DNA of 64,000 bases from Hyaloraphidium curvatum (lineage: Eukaryota > Monoblepharomycota > Hyaloraphidiomycetes > Hyaloraphidiales > Hyaloraphidiaceae): positions 434,001-498,000 of the forward strand of contig JAIVFI010000026.1 in assembly GCA_025558095.1 (NCBI GenBank), written 5' to 3'. A model generated the notes under the pieces. It had not been told where the DNA came from and made no database searches. It saw only the letters and a program-made list of their open reading frames with translations. Below, piece after piece: positions 41,114 through 51,043 of the stretch (the stretch's first letter is position 1; each line of letters begins with the position of its first letter). Position numbers and translations under genes: made by a program.

Positions 41114-42484
41114 ATGTCCGCCGCCCAGGAAGCCGCCCCCGCCGAGCGCGCCGCCCCCGCCGAAGCCCAGCCCATCGAGGAGGCCTCGACCGCCTACGCT
41201 GCTCCGGTCGGCGCCGAGTCCGCCATCGCCCCTCCCGCCTACGCGGATGAGCCCCTGGGCGCCGTGGCCCCCGTCGCGCCGCCGGTCGGCGCGGCCACGA
41301 CCGGCACCGCTGTCCCCGCCGGCGTGACCGCCACCGCCCCCGGTGCCAGTGGGTTCCAGTCGGCGCTTCGATTGTTGCCGATTCTGATTGCCGCGATTGT
41401 CGTGCTGTTGCTGCGCTTCACCCTGCTTCTGCTCGCCGTGCCGTATACCACTCTCTTGCATCGTCCTGATCCATCCTTGCTCCACCCGAATGCAGCTGCT
41501 GCCGCCCCCGCCGAGGAGCAGTCCGACTTCATGAAGGAGGTCACGGTGAGAACAGGCTCTTGCGCGTGCAGTCGGAAAGGTCCTGATCGTTGCCCGAACA
41601 GGCCAACATCACCCACATGAACCCCCTGCCGGAGGACATGGACAAGGAGTGCGAGAAGGCCGGCGAGACGCTCGACAACAGTGAGCGTTCCCCGACCCCC
41701 GCACTCGGAAGCTCGATCTGACTGTCGTTTCCAGTCATCAACCCCGGCAAGGGCCTCGACGTCCTGATCCCCAAGTCGATCCTCGACAACGCCAAGGGCC
41801 TCGTGATCATGCACGTCGTCAAGGCCGCGTGGGGCTGGTCCGGCCGTGCCGGCACCGGCATCGTCGTCGCCAAGCTCCCCGACGGCACCTGGTCCGCCCC
41901 CTGCGCCATCGGCATGGCCGGCGCCGGCTGGGGTGCCCAGGTCGGCGTTATGATCTCGGACCTCGTGTTCGTGATCACGAACGACGCCGGCCTCAAGGCC
42001 TTCTCGCGCGGCTGGAATGTCCAGTTCGGCGTGAACGTCGCCGTCGCGATCGGCCCCATCGGCCGTGAGGGCGAGGTCGACATCGTGCTCTCGGACTTGG
42101 CGCCCATCTACACCTACTCGAGTTTGTGTTTGCGGTGCCCGAGAAGCTTGGATTGGAAACTAATCGACCCGCGACCGCAGAGTCCAAGGGTCTCTTCGCC
42201 GGTATCTCGCTCGAGGGTTCCATCCTCATGCAGCGCTCCGGCTGCAACGAGGCCAAGTACGGCAAGGGCGTCACGGGCGAGGACATCCTCTCCGGCAAGG
42301 TGCCGAGGCCCCCGAACAGCGACGTGAGTTTGATCTGCACGAACCCTTGCCGGACTCAAACCTGACGTCGATCGCCCGGCAGCACCTGTACAACTCGCTG
42401 GCCGAGCTCGACCGCAAGGCGCTCGAGCACGCCAAGGAGGCCGCCGAGAAGATGAAGCCCACCGCCGCCGCCCCCGACTTCTAA
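41114..42484 (+). CDS. Ysc84/SH3YL1-type lipid-binding protein
   Basis: Six exons (41114-41342, 41496-41545, 41602-41680, 41735-42121, 42181-42323, 42383-42484) give 329 residues. After an Ala/Pro-rich leader of about 80 residues comes a full Ysc84 (SYLF) domain: INPGKGLDVLIPKSILDNAK, IMHVVKAAWGWSGRAGTGIV, GMAGAGWGAQVGVMISD, FGVNVAVAIGPIGREG and FAGISLEGSILMQR. SYLF domains bind phosphoinositides. In yeast Ysc84 works with actin patches and endocytosis, but the C-terminal SH3 domain of Ysc84/SH3YL1 is absent here, as in many fungal paralogues. The first intron (41343-41495, 153 bases) is a multiple of three, has no stop and would encode a hydrophobic helix if retained. Confidence 0.88.
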
Positions 42485-42575
42485 GCAGCAGCCCGGTGCT
42501 GGTGCGGCGAGGACGACGTCTTTCAATCGGTCTAAGTTGGTAGATCATCATTTATGTCTCAAGGTTTAATCGACT

Positions 42576-43937
42576 CTACTGCCCGAAAAAGCTGCGCATC
42601 CAGCGGATCCAAAACCCCGCCCAGGTCGCTTGCGCGGCCTCCTCTTCGGCCGCCTTGCGATCGAGGAGCTCCAGGTACCGCACGTCCCCGCGCCTCTGCG
42701 CCTCAGACCGCTCCGCCGACAGCATGAGGCTCGCCATCTCGTTGGCAGCCGCGGCCTCGCCGCCCCAACCGCCGGGCCGGTCGCCAGTGTGCCCTATCAG
42801 GTAGCGCCGGCTGAACTCGAACTTGAAGATGGAAAAGGCCGGCATGCCCCGCCGCACCACGGCGGCGGTGAGCGCTGCGATGCGAGCGTCTCTGGGAGGG
42901 AGTATCGACCGAGGTAAAGGGATACGTCTGTTGAAAATGGCCTCCGTGCTGCGCGAGGGGCGCGGAGACGGGCCCGACCGAGCTCCCGAGAAGCCGAGGG
43001 CGAGGAACGAGGTGGTACAGCGGACCGAAACAATCTTCAGCGTCCGCAGCTCTTGTCGTTCTTCAGTCATGATGGGCTCGAGGTCCTCCAACTCGATGCA
43101 GCAATCAATATCCCCGAAAGTCCGTATTCGTCCGCTGGAAGACGGCGGAGGAAGCAGGAAAAGGCGCTCCTTGGCAAGCACGAAAGGGATCATTCCGGGA
43201 GGCGGTGGTTTGGCACCGAAGGCGACCCGGCTGCCAATGTCCATCGAGTCCCAACCTCCGAAGGTAATTCGGAGGGGCGCGGAGAGCCAAGAAGGGCCCG
43301 CGGGAAGAAGTATGATCCCCTGTCTCCGCAGCTCGGGGGGCTGCTCGATCGGCGGTGGCGTCGGAGGGATGAACATTGAGTGCGGAACCAGCCACGACGG
43401 GGGAGACGTCCGCGTTGGGCGGGCGTTGGCCGGATCGGTCTCTGAATCGGCACAAGAAGACAGAGTCGCCGCCTCCCAGCTGCGGAACTCAAACACGCAG
43501 ACACGGCGCATGCGTCGCGGGCTGATAGCGCCCAGCTCGTCGACCTCCTCTTCGTCAATCTCCTCTTCGTGTTCGGAGAACCCCACAAGGAACAGACGAA
43601 GGAAGTTCCACCCCGAAGCAGCAGGATGAGACGACGAGGCCTCGTGGCGGATCAAGAGGTCCGCTCCCGACTCTTTTGTCCGGCGGTAGACGGCCCTCGG
43701 GCACAGAGATTCCCTCCAATCGCGGGAGACGCGTCCGAGGCGGAAGAGGTCCTTGAACGGCAGAAAGTCCAAAATACGCAGGTAGAGCTCCGAAGGCAAG
43801 GCCTGTCCGTCCCCTAATTCTCTCATTTGCTCGGGACATCGCTCTTCCATTGTGCGGGAGCGAGCGGAAGGAGTCGGCGCGGATTGCAACTTGCCGCCGG
43901 CCCGCCTTCTCTTCTTGCTGAGCATCCCGCTGTTCAT
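42576..43937 (-). CDS. F-box protein
   Basis: A 453-residue minus-strand frame starts MNSGMLSKKRRRAGGKL, which includes a basic NLS-like patch. The F-box follows near residues 40-85: ALPSELYLRILDFLPFKDLF, then RLGRVSRDWRESLCPRAVYR. F-boxes bind Skp1 in SCF ubiquitin ligases. The remaining 350 residues have no WD40 or leucine-rich repeats that I can see, but contain acidic (EEEIDEEEVDEL) and strand-like stretches (APLRITFGGWDSMDIGS, RTLKIVSVRCTTSFLALGF), so the substrate-binding part is unassigned. The same frame runs upstream into the heme-binding exon of the next gene. That upstream ATG is not used. Confidence 0.75.
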   Translation of the reverse strand: MNSGMLSKKRRRAGGKLQSAPTPSARSRTMEERCPEQMRELGDGQALPSELYLRILDFLPFKDLFRLGRVSRDWRESLCPRAVYRRTKESGADLLIRHEASSSHPAASGWNFLRLFLVGFSEHEEEIDEEEVDELGAISPRRMRRVCVFEFRSWEAATLSSCADSETDPANARPTRTSPPSWLVPHSMFIPPTPPPIEQPPELRRQGIILLPAGPSWLSAPLRITFGGWDSMDIGSRVAFGAKPPPPGMIPFVLAKERLFLLPPPSSSGRIRTFGDIDCCIELEDLEPIMTEERQELRTLKIVSVRCTTSFLALGFSGARSGPSPRPSRSTEAIFNRRIPLPRSILPPRDARIAALTAAVVRRGMPAFSIFKFEFSRRYLIGHTGDRPGGWGGEAAAANEMASLMLSAERSEAQRRGDVRYLELLDRKAAEEEAAQATWAGFWIRWMRSFFGQ

Positions 43938-44086
43938 TTCACACACGAAACCGAAGTTTTTTCGCTCAAATGACCAACAGAAAGATGCTAGGTTGGAAAT
44001 CCAACTGATTGCCGCCCAGTTTTTGCTGGATGCGCTGGAAAGCTCGTCGTGCGTCCCCCACCCGTCGATCAAGCCCCACGACCGTC

Positions 44087-45955
44087 CTAGGCCTTCCCAG
44101 ACTGCCGCCGCTTCACGTACGCCTCGTACTTGTGCGATTTCAACATGATGTTGATCCAAATGCCAGTGCGCATGTCCTGGCCAGGGATGTCCTCGAACTC
44201 GAAGTGGCGCAGCAGGTTGGCGAGGACGACCCGCATCTCCTGCCACTACCAACCACCGGTGAGCATGCGACGAGACAAAAGTGAAGCAGAGACTCACGGC
44301 AAAGTTGAGTCCGATGCAGTTCCGGGTTCCGAGCGAGAACGGCGCAAACATGCCGCGACCGAGGTCCTCCTCGCCCTCCTTCCCACCGGCCGCCGCGTCC
44401 TTGGCAAGGAAACGCTCCGGTTTGAACTTGTCGGGCTCCTGCCACCACGGTCCTCGGTGAAGGGAGTACCTTTAACACCAGCGTAAGCCAGGAGACCAGA
44501 CTAGTTCGCCGAGACGCCTCACCTCGAGAAGTTCACCTCGGCTCCCTTCGGCACAAAGTGCCCCTTCAGGACAACGTCCTCTGGTGCCACTCGCTGGAAA
44601 TCCCTCCCCGTGGCCAGTCGCAGCGACTCCTTGACGCACGCTGTGAAGATCGGCATCTCCTTGGTGACCTGTTGCGGCACAAGGCCGTTCGCGTCCCACG
44701 GAGCGGCGTCCACCTCGGCCACGACCTTCTTCATCCACTCCGGGTTCTGCATCAAGTTGATCATGAAGAAGCTCATTGCACCGGCAGTCGAATCGGAGCC
44801 CGCGGTAAGCATCAGAAGCTGCGATAGAATTAAGGCAAAAGCGTCGTCTGAGCGCATCAACCATCCGCACCATGTTGCTGACGATCAAGAAGTCCTCCAT
44901 GTGCTCGCCGTCGGGGTAGGTGCCATCCACGAGGAGGCGAACGATATCGTCTCGGTCCTCCTTGCTACCAAGCTTGAGCCGCTTCTCCTTGATGATCCTG
45001 GTGCAAAGCTCAACCATCTCGGCCTGGCGCTTCTCCTGGATCTTGTTCAGGGGTAGGAAGCCCATCTTGCGCAGCATGGGGAACGCGGAAGTCGTGGAGA
45101 TGTACTTGAACGAGTCCTCGACGAGGTCGACCACCCGGGCATGGGCCTCGTTGACCGAGTTGAAGCTTTTGCCAAAGGAAGTCTCGCCTGGGAAGCGGGA
45201 CGACATTAAGCCTCGTCATTCCTCGTTCCAAGACGTTGATATCCCACCAATGGTATCGATTCCGGCACAATGAATCAATTCCCAGATGTTCATCCTCTTC
45301 CTGCCGCCGGCTTCGTCGAGCTCCCGGAACATCCTGTTCTGAAGCTCCAGGTAGACGCCCTGCATCATGCCCTCCATGTTGGCGATACCCTGCACGCTAA
45401 ACCGCTGGCTCATGAAGCGCCTGGTCCTCTTATGGTCGGCTTTGTCGATGATGGCTACCAAGGCGCCGGGGTTCAGGGGCTTGAACAGGTCAGAGGCAGC
45501 TTGGCTCTTCAAGACCGATTGGTCAGTGTTAGACGCGTTTCACGTTCTGAAAGGCAAGCTGCACCTTGGGGTAGTCCTGCCTGACGAGAACTTCCAGGGC
45601 CAGATCGGGATCGGCAACCGACACGCCGTTGGCAGAGGTGCGGACGACGGGTCCGTACTTGTAGTGCTGAAGGTTCCTAACCTCATGAGGGACGTGCCCG
45701 CCCCTCGCAAAGTAGCGATCCCAAAGATGAGCGTACTGAAGGAGCGTTCCTGTGTCAGGAGGGGCCAGTGTGGCGCTGGTGAACTCCTACCGAGCCGAAA
45801 AAGATGTACTTCAGCGGGCCAGGAACCTTCCGCAAAGGAGACACCACGAGAGCGTTGTAGAGGTAAGAGCCGTACCAGAATGCCCAAGCGATGAAGATGG
45901 CGAGGAGCAGGATCCCCGAGAGCGACATGTCCGCCGGAAGGGCAAAGAGCGCCAT
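44087..45955 (-). CDS. Cytochrome P450, eukaryotic microsomal type
   Basis: Seven minus-strand exons (45955-45791, 45735-45565, 45506-45248, 45187-44871, 44818-44523, 44469-44298, 44239-44087; introns 52-60 bases) give 510 residues. An N-terminal anchor (LSGILLLAIFIAWAFWYGSY) is followed by the proline-rich hinge PLRKVPGPL. P450 landmarks are the I-helix AGSDSTAGAMSFF, the K-helix KESLRLATG (ExxR), KPERFL, and the heme loop FAPFSLGTRNCIGLNFA with the axial Cys. It would be an ER monooxygenase fed by NADPH-P450 reductase. The style resembles fungal E-class P450s used in secondary or xenobiotic metabolism, and the substrate is unknown. It shares a 365-base promoter region with another P450. Confidence 0.93.
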
Positions 45956-46320
45956 GTTGCCGCGACCGGGATGCTGGCCACGCGCAGGAACGAGCGGATC
46001 CCGCAAGAGTCCGAGGAAAAGCTCAAATGGCCAGCTTCAGGGAGAGCCTGGATCGACCTCAAGGCAAGCTTTGCGGAAATGAGGGGAGACAGCGGCGGCG
46101 CGGAGGCGAGGACCGTCGATCGATCACGCCGCCCCAAGTTTGCCTCTACGCCGGATTGACGGGAGACGTCCGCCACCAGGATTTCCGCAACAGAGAGCGA
46201 TTTGAGCAGAGGACTCTCGCATTAAAGCTCTTTCGCTGCTCTTCTACGGCCTCCGTGCCCGTGCTTCCCGGACTCGAAATCCGTGAACCAGTTTGAGCTC
46301 TTCCGCCACTTGCGCGAACC
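45956..46320. promoter_or_regulatory. Shared intergenic region of the divergent P450 pair
   Basis: 365 bases separate the two P450 start codons. I could not identify a specific regulator site. The head-to-head layout would allow joint regulation. Confidence 0.45.
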
Positions 46321-47827
46321 ATGAGCCTGTTCGAGCTCGTCTCCGCGAACCTGCCCGCCATCGTGGCTATCGTGGCCCTGCTTCTTGCTGCCGCGTTCTT
46401 GTTTGGATCGAAGGATGAGGGGAAGAAGACGGCGACCGCGAATGGCGTCCACGCCGCGGTCAAGAAACCGGGCCTCGTGAAGCTCCCGCCGGACGAAGCG
46501 CAGCGCGTGGCGAAAGAGTTCGACTTGGCGACTCTCCGCCGCGACTTTTACAACGATCCGTTCATTGTTTACCACGGTGTGTTCGCTTGTTCTTCCGCCT
46601 TCTACTGTCCCTCTGATCCTCGTTCATGCCAGCTCTCCGCGACAATGAGCCCCTCAAGGTGCTCGCCGACAAGTCTGTCTTCATCACTCGCTACGCGGAC
46701 GCGTCCGCGGTCTACAACAACGCCAAGGTCTTTGCCTCGGGGAAGAAGATCGAGTTTATGCCCAAGTTCGGCGCCGACACGCCTCTCTACGAGCACCACA
46801 CCACCTCGCTGGTCTTCAACGACCCGCCGCTCCACACGAGGGTGCGCCGCATTCTCCTTGGCGCCCTGACCACCAAGAACTTTGAGCGTATGGAGCCCAA
46901 CATCCAGCGTTTGGTGAACGAGCTCCTGGACAAGGCCGACAAGAAGGGACGGATCGACCTGGTCGAGGACTTTGCCACGATCGTCCCGATCGAGGTCATC
47001 GGCAACCTGCTCGACGTGCCGCACGAGGAGCGCGGCCCGCTGCGCGCGTGGTCGCTCGTGATCCTCGGCGCCCTGGAGCCCGTCCTGACGCCGGAGCAGA
47101 TGAAGAAGGGCAACGACGCCGTCACCGAGTTCACGACCTACCTCAAGGACCTCGTGCGCCGGCGCAAGGAGAAGCCCGGAGACCCGGAAACGGACTTGCT
47201 GACGAGGCTGCTCCAGGGAGAGCCCGGGACGGGGGAGATGCTGACCGAGTCGGAGCTCCTCCAGAACTGCGTGTTCCTGCTGAACGCCGGGTAGGTCTTT
47301 CGTGCTATTCCTGGCCTGGATCACTGATCCGCGAGCCTAGGCACGAGACTACCACGAACCTGATCGCCAACGGCCTCGTGTCGCTGTACCAGCACCCGGA
47401 TCAGCTCGCTCTGCTCCAGTCTGATCCCGAGAAGTACATGGCCTCGGCGATCGACGAGCTCCTCCGCTTCCAATCCCCAAACCAGCTCGGCAACCGCAGG
47501 ACCACGCAGGCCGCGAAGCTGGGCGGCATGGAGCTGGAGCCTGGCACCCGCATCCACATCGGGATCGGCGCCGCGAACCGCGACCCCGAGCAGTTCCCCA
47601 ACCCCGACCGGCTGGACATCACGCGGTCCCCGAACCCGCACTTTGCCTTTGCCAGCGGCGTGCACCGCTGCCTGGGGGAGAAGCTGGCGAAGATCGAGGC
47701 GAGGATCGCGATCGGAGGCTTCATCAAGCGCTTCCCGCACTACCGGGTGCACGAGGACAAGGCTGTCCGCAGCCAGCGCGCGCGGTTCCGCGGGTACACC
47801 GAGATCCCGGTGGATGTCCACGGATAG
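46321..47827 (+). CDS. Cytochrome P450, bacterial-like (B-class style) with added membrane anchor
   Basis: Three exons (46321-46576, 46633-47290, 47341-47827; introns 56 and 50 bases) give 466 residues. The core reads like bacterial P450s of the CYP107/CYP109 kind: SLVFNDPPLHTRVRRILLGA, VIPIEVIGNLLDVP-type helix (here IVPIEVIGNLLDVP), the I-helix LNAGHETTTNLIANGL, AIDELLRFQSP (ExxR), GAANRDPEQFPNPDRLDI and the heme loop FAFASGVHRCLGEKLAKIEA. Unlike soluble bacterial enzymes, it begins with a hydrophobic helix (LPAIVAIVALLLAAAFLFG) and a charged linker. That suggests a transferred bacterial gene that gained introns and an anchor, or a fungal family that shares this look. Electron donor and substrate are unknown. 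Confidence 0.92.
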
Positions 47828-47944
47828 CTTCGAACGCGGCCGAAAAATGACATGTAACGACCTTGGCTTTGCAATGAAAGTGGGAATGTCACTTGCGCCA
47901 AGGCCGACTCGCCAGTACGTCAACTTCAAAAGCGGTCTAGCACG

Positions 47945-49112
47945 ATGAGGCCGGCCAGCGCCTTGCTCTCGAGAGCCATGCGGTCGCGAAACTATTCCAG
48001 CAGCTCGGACGGCCTCGTGCGCTGGCTGGAGAACAACGCCGCGCGTCCGACGCAGCGCGTCCCGTCGCGCCTCGACACGGACCAGGCCTCTCTCCTCTCG
48101 TCTACGATCCACGATGACCCCCGCGAGTTCCGGAGCGGCGAATGCCTTCCCCCGATGTGGCATTTGGTGTATTTCCCGGCGCGACACACGCTCGAGCAGC
48201 TCGGGAAGGACGGGCACGCGTCCGACATCCACCCCCCTGGTGGGAGACGAAGTCGTGCCTATCCCACGGGACTGACAGTGACCTCGTGTTCTGCATCCCG
48301 ACATCAGGCTTCAACAGGCGGATGTGGGCCGGCGGACGCATCAGCTGGAACCTGGACAACCCCGCGACGCTTTCCACCTCGGAACACGAGGCAACGCTGG
48401 CGTACAGCCCGCAGTACAAGATCCGGACCGGCAAAAGGGGACCCATGGTTTTTGTCGAGGAGCTCAGGGAGGTGGTCAACTCTCGGGGGTGGTGTGTGAG
48501 GGAGCAGCGCGACGTTGTCTACCTTACCGCGGCGCCGCCCGCGGAGGGGAAGGGCGACGGGGCGGACGCCGCCGCGAAGAGCAAGGAGGGTGGGGCGGGT
48601 ACCGTTGCAAGTGGTTCGGCTCCAGCCGCGCCGTCGGCTGCTTCACCGAAGGAATCGGTTTCGGCCGACTTTGAACGGACCGTGATCCCGAACGAAGTGA
48701 TGCTCTTCCGGTTTTCGGCCCTCACGTGGAATGGCCATCGGATCCACTACGACGAGCCCTACGTCACGGGCGTCGAGGGCTACAAGGGTGGGTTGCGACG
48801 GATTGCCGCCGAGGAGCATCCACCTGATCCGATGCCACTTCTCCAGGGCTCGTCACCCACGGTCCTCTGGTCTCTCTGCTCCTGATTGACACCCTCCACT
48901 GTCAGGTTCCGTCCCTGCGGTGCAACGTGGCGTCGAGGCTGCCCCTCGAGCCCTCGAGGCTCAAAACATGGACCTACAGGGCCCTGAACCCGTGGATCGT
49001 CGGCGAGCCGGTCGTCTTGAAGGGCAAGTTCGACGCGGACGGCTGCGGGGCCGAGCTTTGGGCGGAGAATGCGGCGGGCAGGAGGGGGATGGAAGGCCGG
49101 GTGACCTGGTGA
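47945..49112 (+). CDS. Mitochondrial hydroxyacyl-thioester dehydratase, HTD2-like
   Basis: Three exons (47945-48239, 48308-48787, 48847-49112; introns 68 and 59 bases) give 346 residues. The start MRPASALLSRAMRSRNYSSS is a textbook mitochondrial presequence. Family blocks are LPPMWHLVYFPARHTLEQLG, GKDGHASDIHPPGFNRRMWA, GGRISWNLDNP, KIRTGKRGPMVFVEELREV, and the hot-dog region FRFSALTWNGHRIHYDEPY with VTHGPLVSLLLIDTL. HTD2-type enzymes remove water from 3-hydroxyacyl-ACP in mitochondrial fatty-acid synthesis, the route that supplies lipoic acid. The ALTWNGHRIHYD helix carries the hydratase-2 Asp/His pair. Mesaconyl-CoA hydratase relatives look similar, so the exact substrate is inference. Confidence 0.88.
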
Positions 49113-49303
49113 GCTGGTCGACATGTGATGCCGTCGATTGCAGTCAGTTTGCGACGTTCATTGTAGCGGATGAAGAGCATTCGGTGGTCGAGTCGCATAG
49201 AGGTCTTGCGCCTTTGCGAGCGAATGACTCTGATCCCCCCGCGCCGCCTTCGCCACGCGGCGCCGTCCCTGAAAGGAGTCACCTCGATCAAGGACACACC
49301 GCG

Positions 49304-50941
49304 ATGCGCAGCCCCCCGAATCCTGGCGCTTCGGCGCTCATCGTCCTGCTCGCCGTCGTCGCCCTCGCCTGCCGCGCCGCGGCCATCGAGCGGCCGCCGA
49401 CCGCCATGCCCGGCGACGACGGCCTCCCGCAACCGTACATTGACGCCAACTGCACCGTCGGCAACGTCACCCAGCGAATCGACCACTTCAACACCAGCGA
49501 CGCGCGCACCTTCAACCAGCGCGTCTATGTCTGCGACGCGTACTTCCCGCGGACGACGGCAGAGGCCGCGAGCAACGGCTCGGTCATCGTCTTCCTCGGC
49601 AACGAGTCGCCGCTGAACAACATCGTACAACCCATCGTGTTTGAGAACGCCGCGCGCATGCGCGCCCTCATCGTCGAGATTGAGCACCGTTATTACGGCC
49701 GGTCTATCCCCTTCCCGCTCGGCGCGAACGGGATGCTGCCGACAGAGCAGTATAAGTACCTCACCATGGAGCAGGTCATGGCCGACACCAAGCTGGTGGT
49801 CGAGACCGTGCGCGGCTCGCGCGGCGTGCCTCCAAGGGTGCCCTCCCTGGTCATTGGCGGATCTTACGGAGGCCAGCTGTCGTCGTACCATCGGTTGACC
49901 TATCCGGACACATTCCAAGCTGCAATAGCATCGAGTGCTCCCGTGGACTACGTGCTCGGGACGCAGCTGCTGGACAGGACCGTGGAACGCTTTCACGAGG
50001 TGCTGCGCCGTGCGTACGAGACTCTGGCGAGCCCCGAGTGCGCGACCAACATTCGCACGGGAATGGACCAGGTGGCTGCTTCCCGGAACGGCACCGTGGC
50101 CGACAGGCGCAGCGCGGCGCTTGCACTGGGCCTGTGCCGCGCCGACTCGGTCCTGGACGATCCCCTGACGGTGCAGCCCCTGCTCGGCTTCCTCTACGAC
50201 TCGTTTGTCGGCCCGGCTCAGCTGAACGACCAGAAGCCGTACCCCGGATACATTAAGAGCATCTGCTCCGCCGTCAACGAGTCGCTCGCCAACGACCCGC
50301 AGAACTACCTCGGCGCCCTCCAGGCCGCGTACCGCCTCCAAAACTCCTCGGAACCCGCCGACTGCTTGGATTTTGTTCCTGAGAATGTGGTGCTTCCTCC
50401 TCCGAGTGCCGATCCCATTTGGCCCAGCTACAACTATCAATCGTGCGCCCAGGGCGCCGTCAACTCGGGCGAGCTCTCCACCAATGGCTCCACGGGCCTC
50501 CTCCCGACCTACACCCTCACCGTGCAGGACATCCGCGCCGACTGCCTCCGCTACTTCGGCCCCTCCTTCCCGCCAATGACCCCGCTTCCCGTCTCGCTCG
50601 ATTTCCGCAATGCCCTCGCGCGAACGGGGGCCGTGGTCTTTACCAACGGCGACGCGGACCACTGGAGCGGGGGCTCCATCTCGACGGCCATCCCTGGCGT
50701 CAGGATGGCGACGGTCGTTTACCCGAACGCCTCGCACTGCACCGACACCCACACATACAATTGGAACAACACGGCCGAGCCTCCTTCGTACAGGCAGCTG
50801 AGGACGCAGGCCATGGACGCGGCGAGGGTGTGGATGGAGGAGTACAGGGCCAAGCCGTCCGGTGCTGGGGCGATCGGGGCGGGCAGGCTGCTGGGGGCCA
50901 CGGTGGCGGCAGTGGCAGCCGTCGTCATGCTGGGGGTGTAG
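49304..50941 (+). CDS. Serine carboxypeptidase S28 family, secreted and C-terminally anchored
   Basis: A 545-residue intronless frame starts with a signal peptide (MRSPPNPGASALIVLLAVVA). S28 hallmarks are NVTQRIDHFNTSDARTFNQR, IEHRYYGRSIPF, SLVIGGSYGGQLSSYHR (nucleophile Ser near residue 187), AIASSAPVDYVLG, TNGDADHWSGG (catalytic Asp near 452) and YPNASHCTDTHTY (catalytic His near 478). Members cleave C-terminal residues after proline or dipeptides from the N-terminus in acidic compartments or outside the cell. Many N-glycosylation sites are visible. The hydrophobic end (LLGATVAAVAAVVMLGV) suggests a GPI anchor, less common in this family. The start is the first ATG giving a signal peptide. 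Confidence 0.92.
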   Translation: MRSPPNPGASALIVLLAVVALACRAAAIERPPTAMPGDDGLPQPYIDANCTVGNVTQRIDHFNTSDARTFNQRVYVCDAYFPRTTAEAASNGSVIVFLGNESPLNNIVQPIVFENAARMRALIVEIEHRYYGRSIPFPLGANGMLPTEQYKYLTMEQVMADTKLVVETVRGSRGVPPRVPSLVIGGSYGGQLSSYHRLTYPDTFQAAIASSAPVDYVLGTQLLDRTVERFHEVLRRAYETLASPECATNIRTGMDQVAASRNGTVADRRSAALALGLCRADSVLDDPLTVQPLLGFLYDSFVGPAQLNDQKPYPGYIKSICSAVNESLANDPQNYLGALQAAYRLQNSSEPADCLDFVPENVVLPPPSADPIWPSYNYQSCAQGAVNSGELSTNGSTGLLPTYTLTVQDIRADCLRYFGPSFPPMTPLPVSLDFRNALARTGAVVFTNGDADHWSGGSISTAIPGVRMATVVYPNASHCTDTHTYNWNNTAEPPSYRQLRTQAMDAARVWMEEYRAKPSGAGAIGAGRLLGATVAAVAAVVMLGV

Positions 50942-51043
50942 ATGGGGATCTGGCTATGGATCAGCTGCAGTTCTAAGTCTTGCTTCAGTGGAAGGTACTT
51001 GCTATACGGTCTGTCCAGGCGACCCACGTCTCCTCCAACGCAA

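Noticed and set aside
42576-44351. Extending the F-box protein upstream to the ATG at 44351
   Set aside because: That ATG lies in the P450 heme-binding exon (FAPFSLGTRNCIG). The intervening residues are intron and intergenic translation.
49304-50941. Starting the S28 peptidase upstream at 48920
   Set aside because: The upstream frame runs through the last exon of the HTD2-like gene. The ATG at 49304 begins a proper signal peptide.
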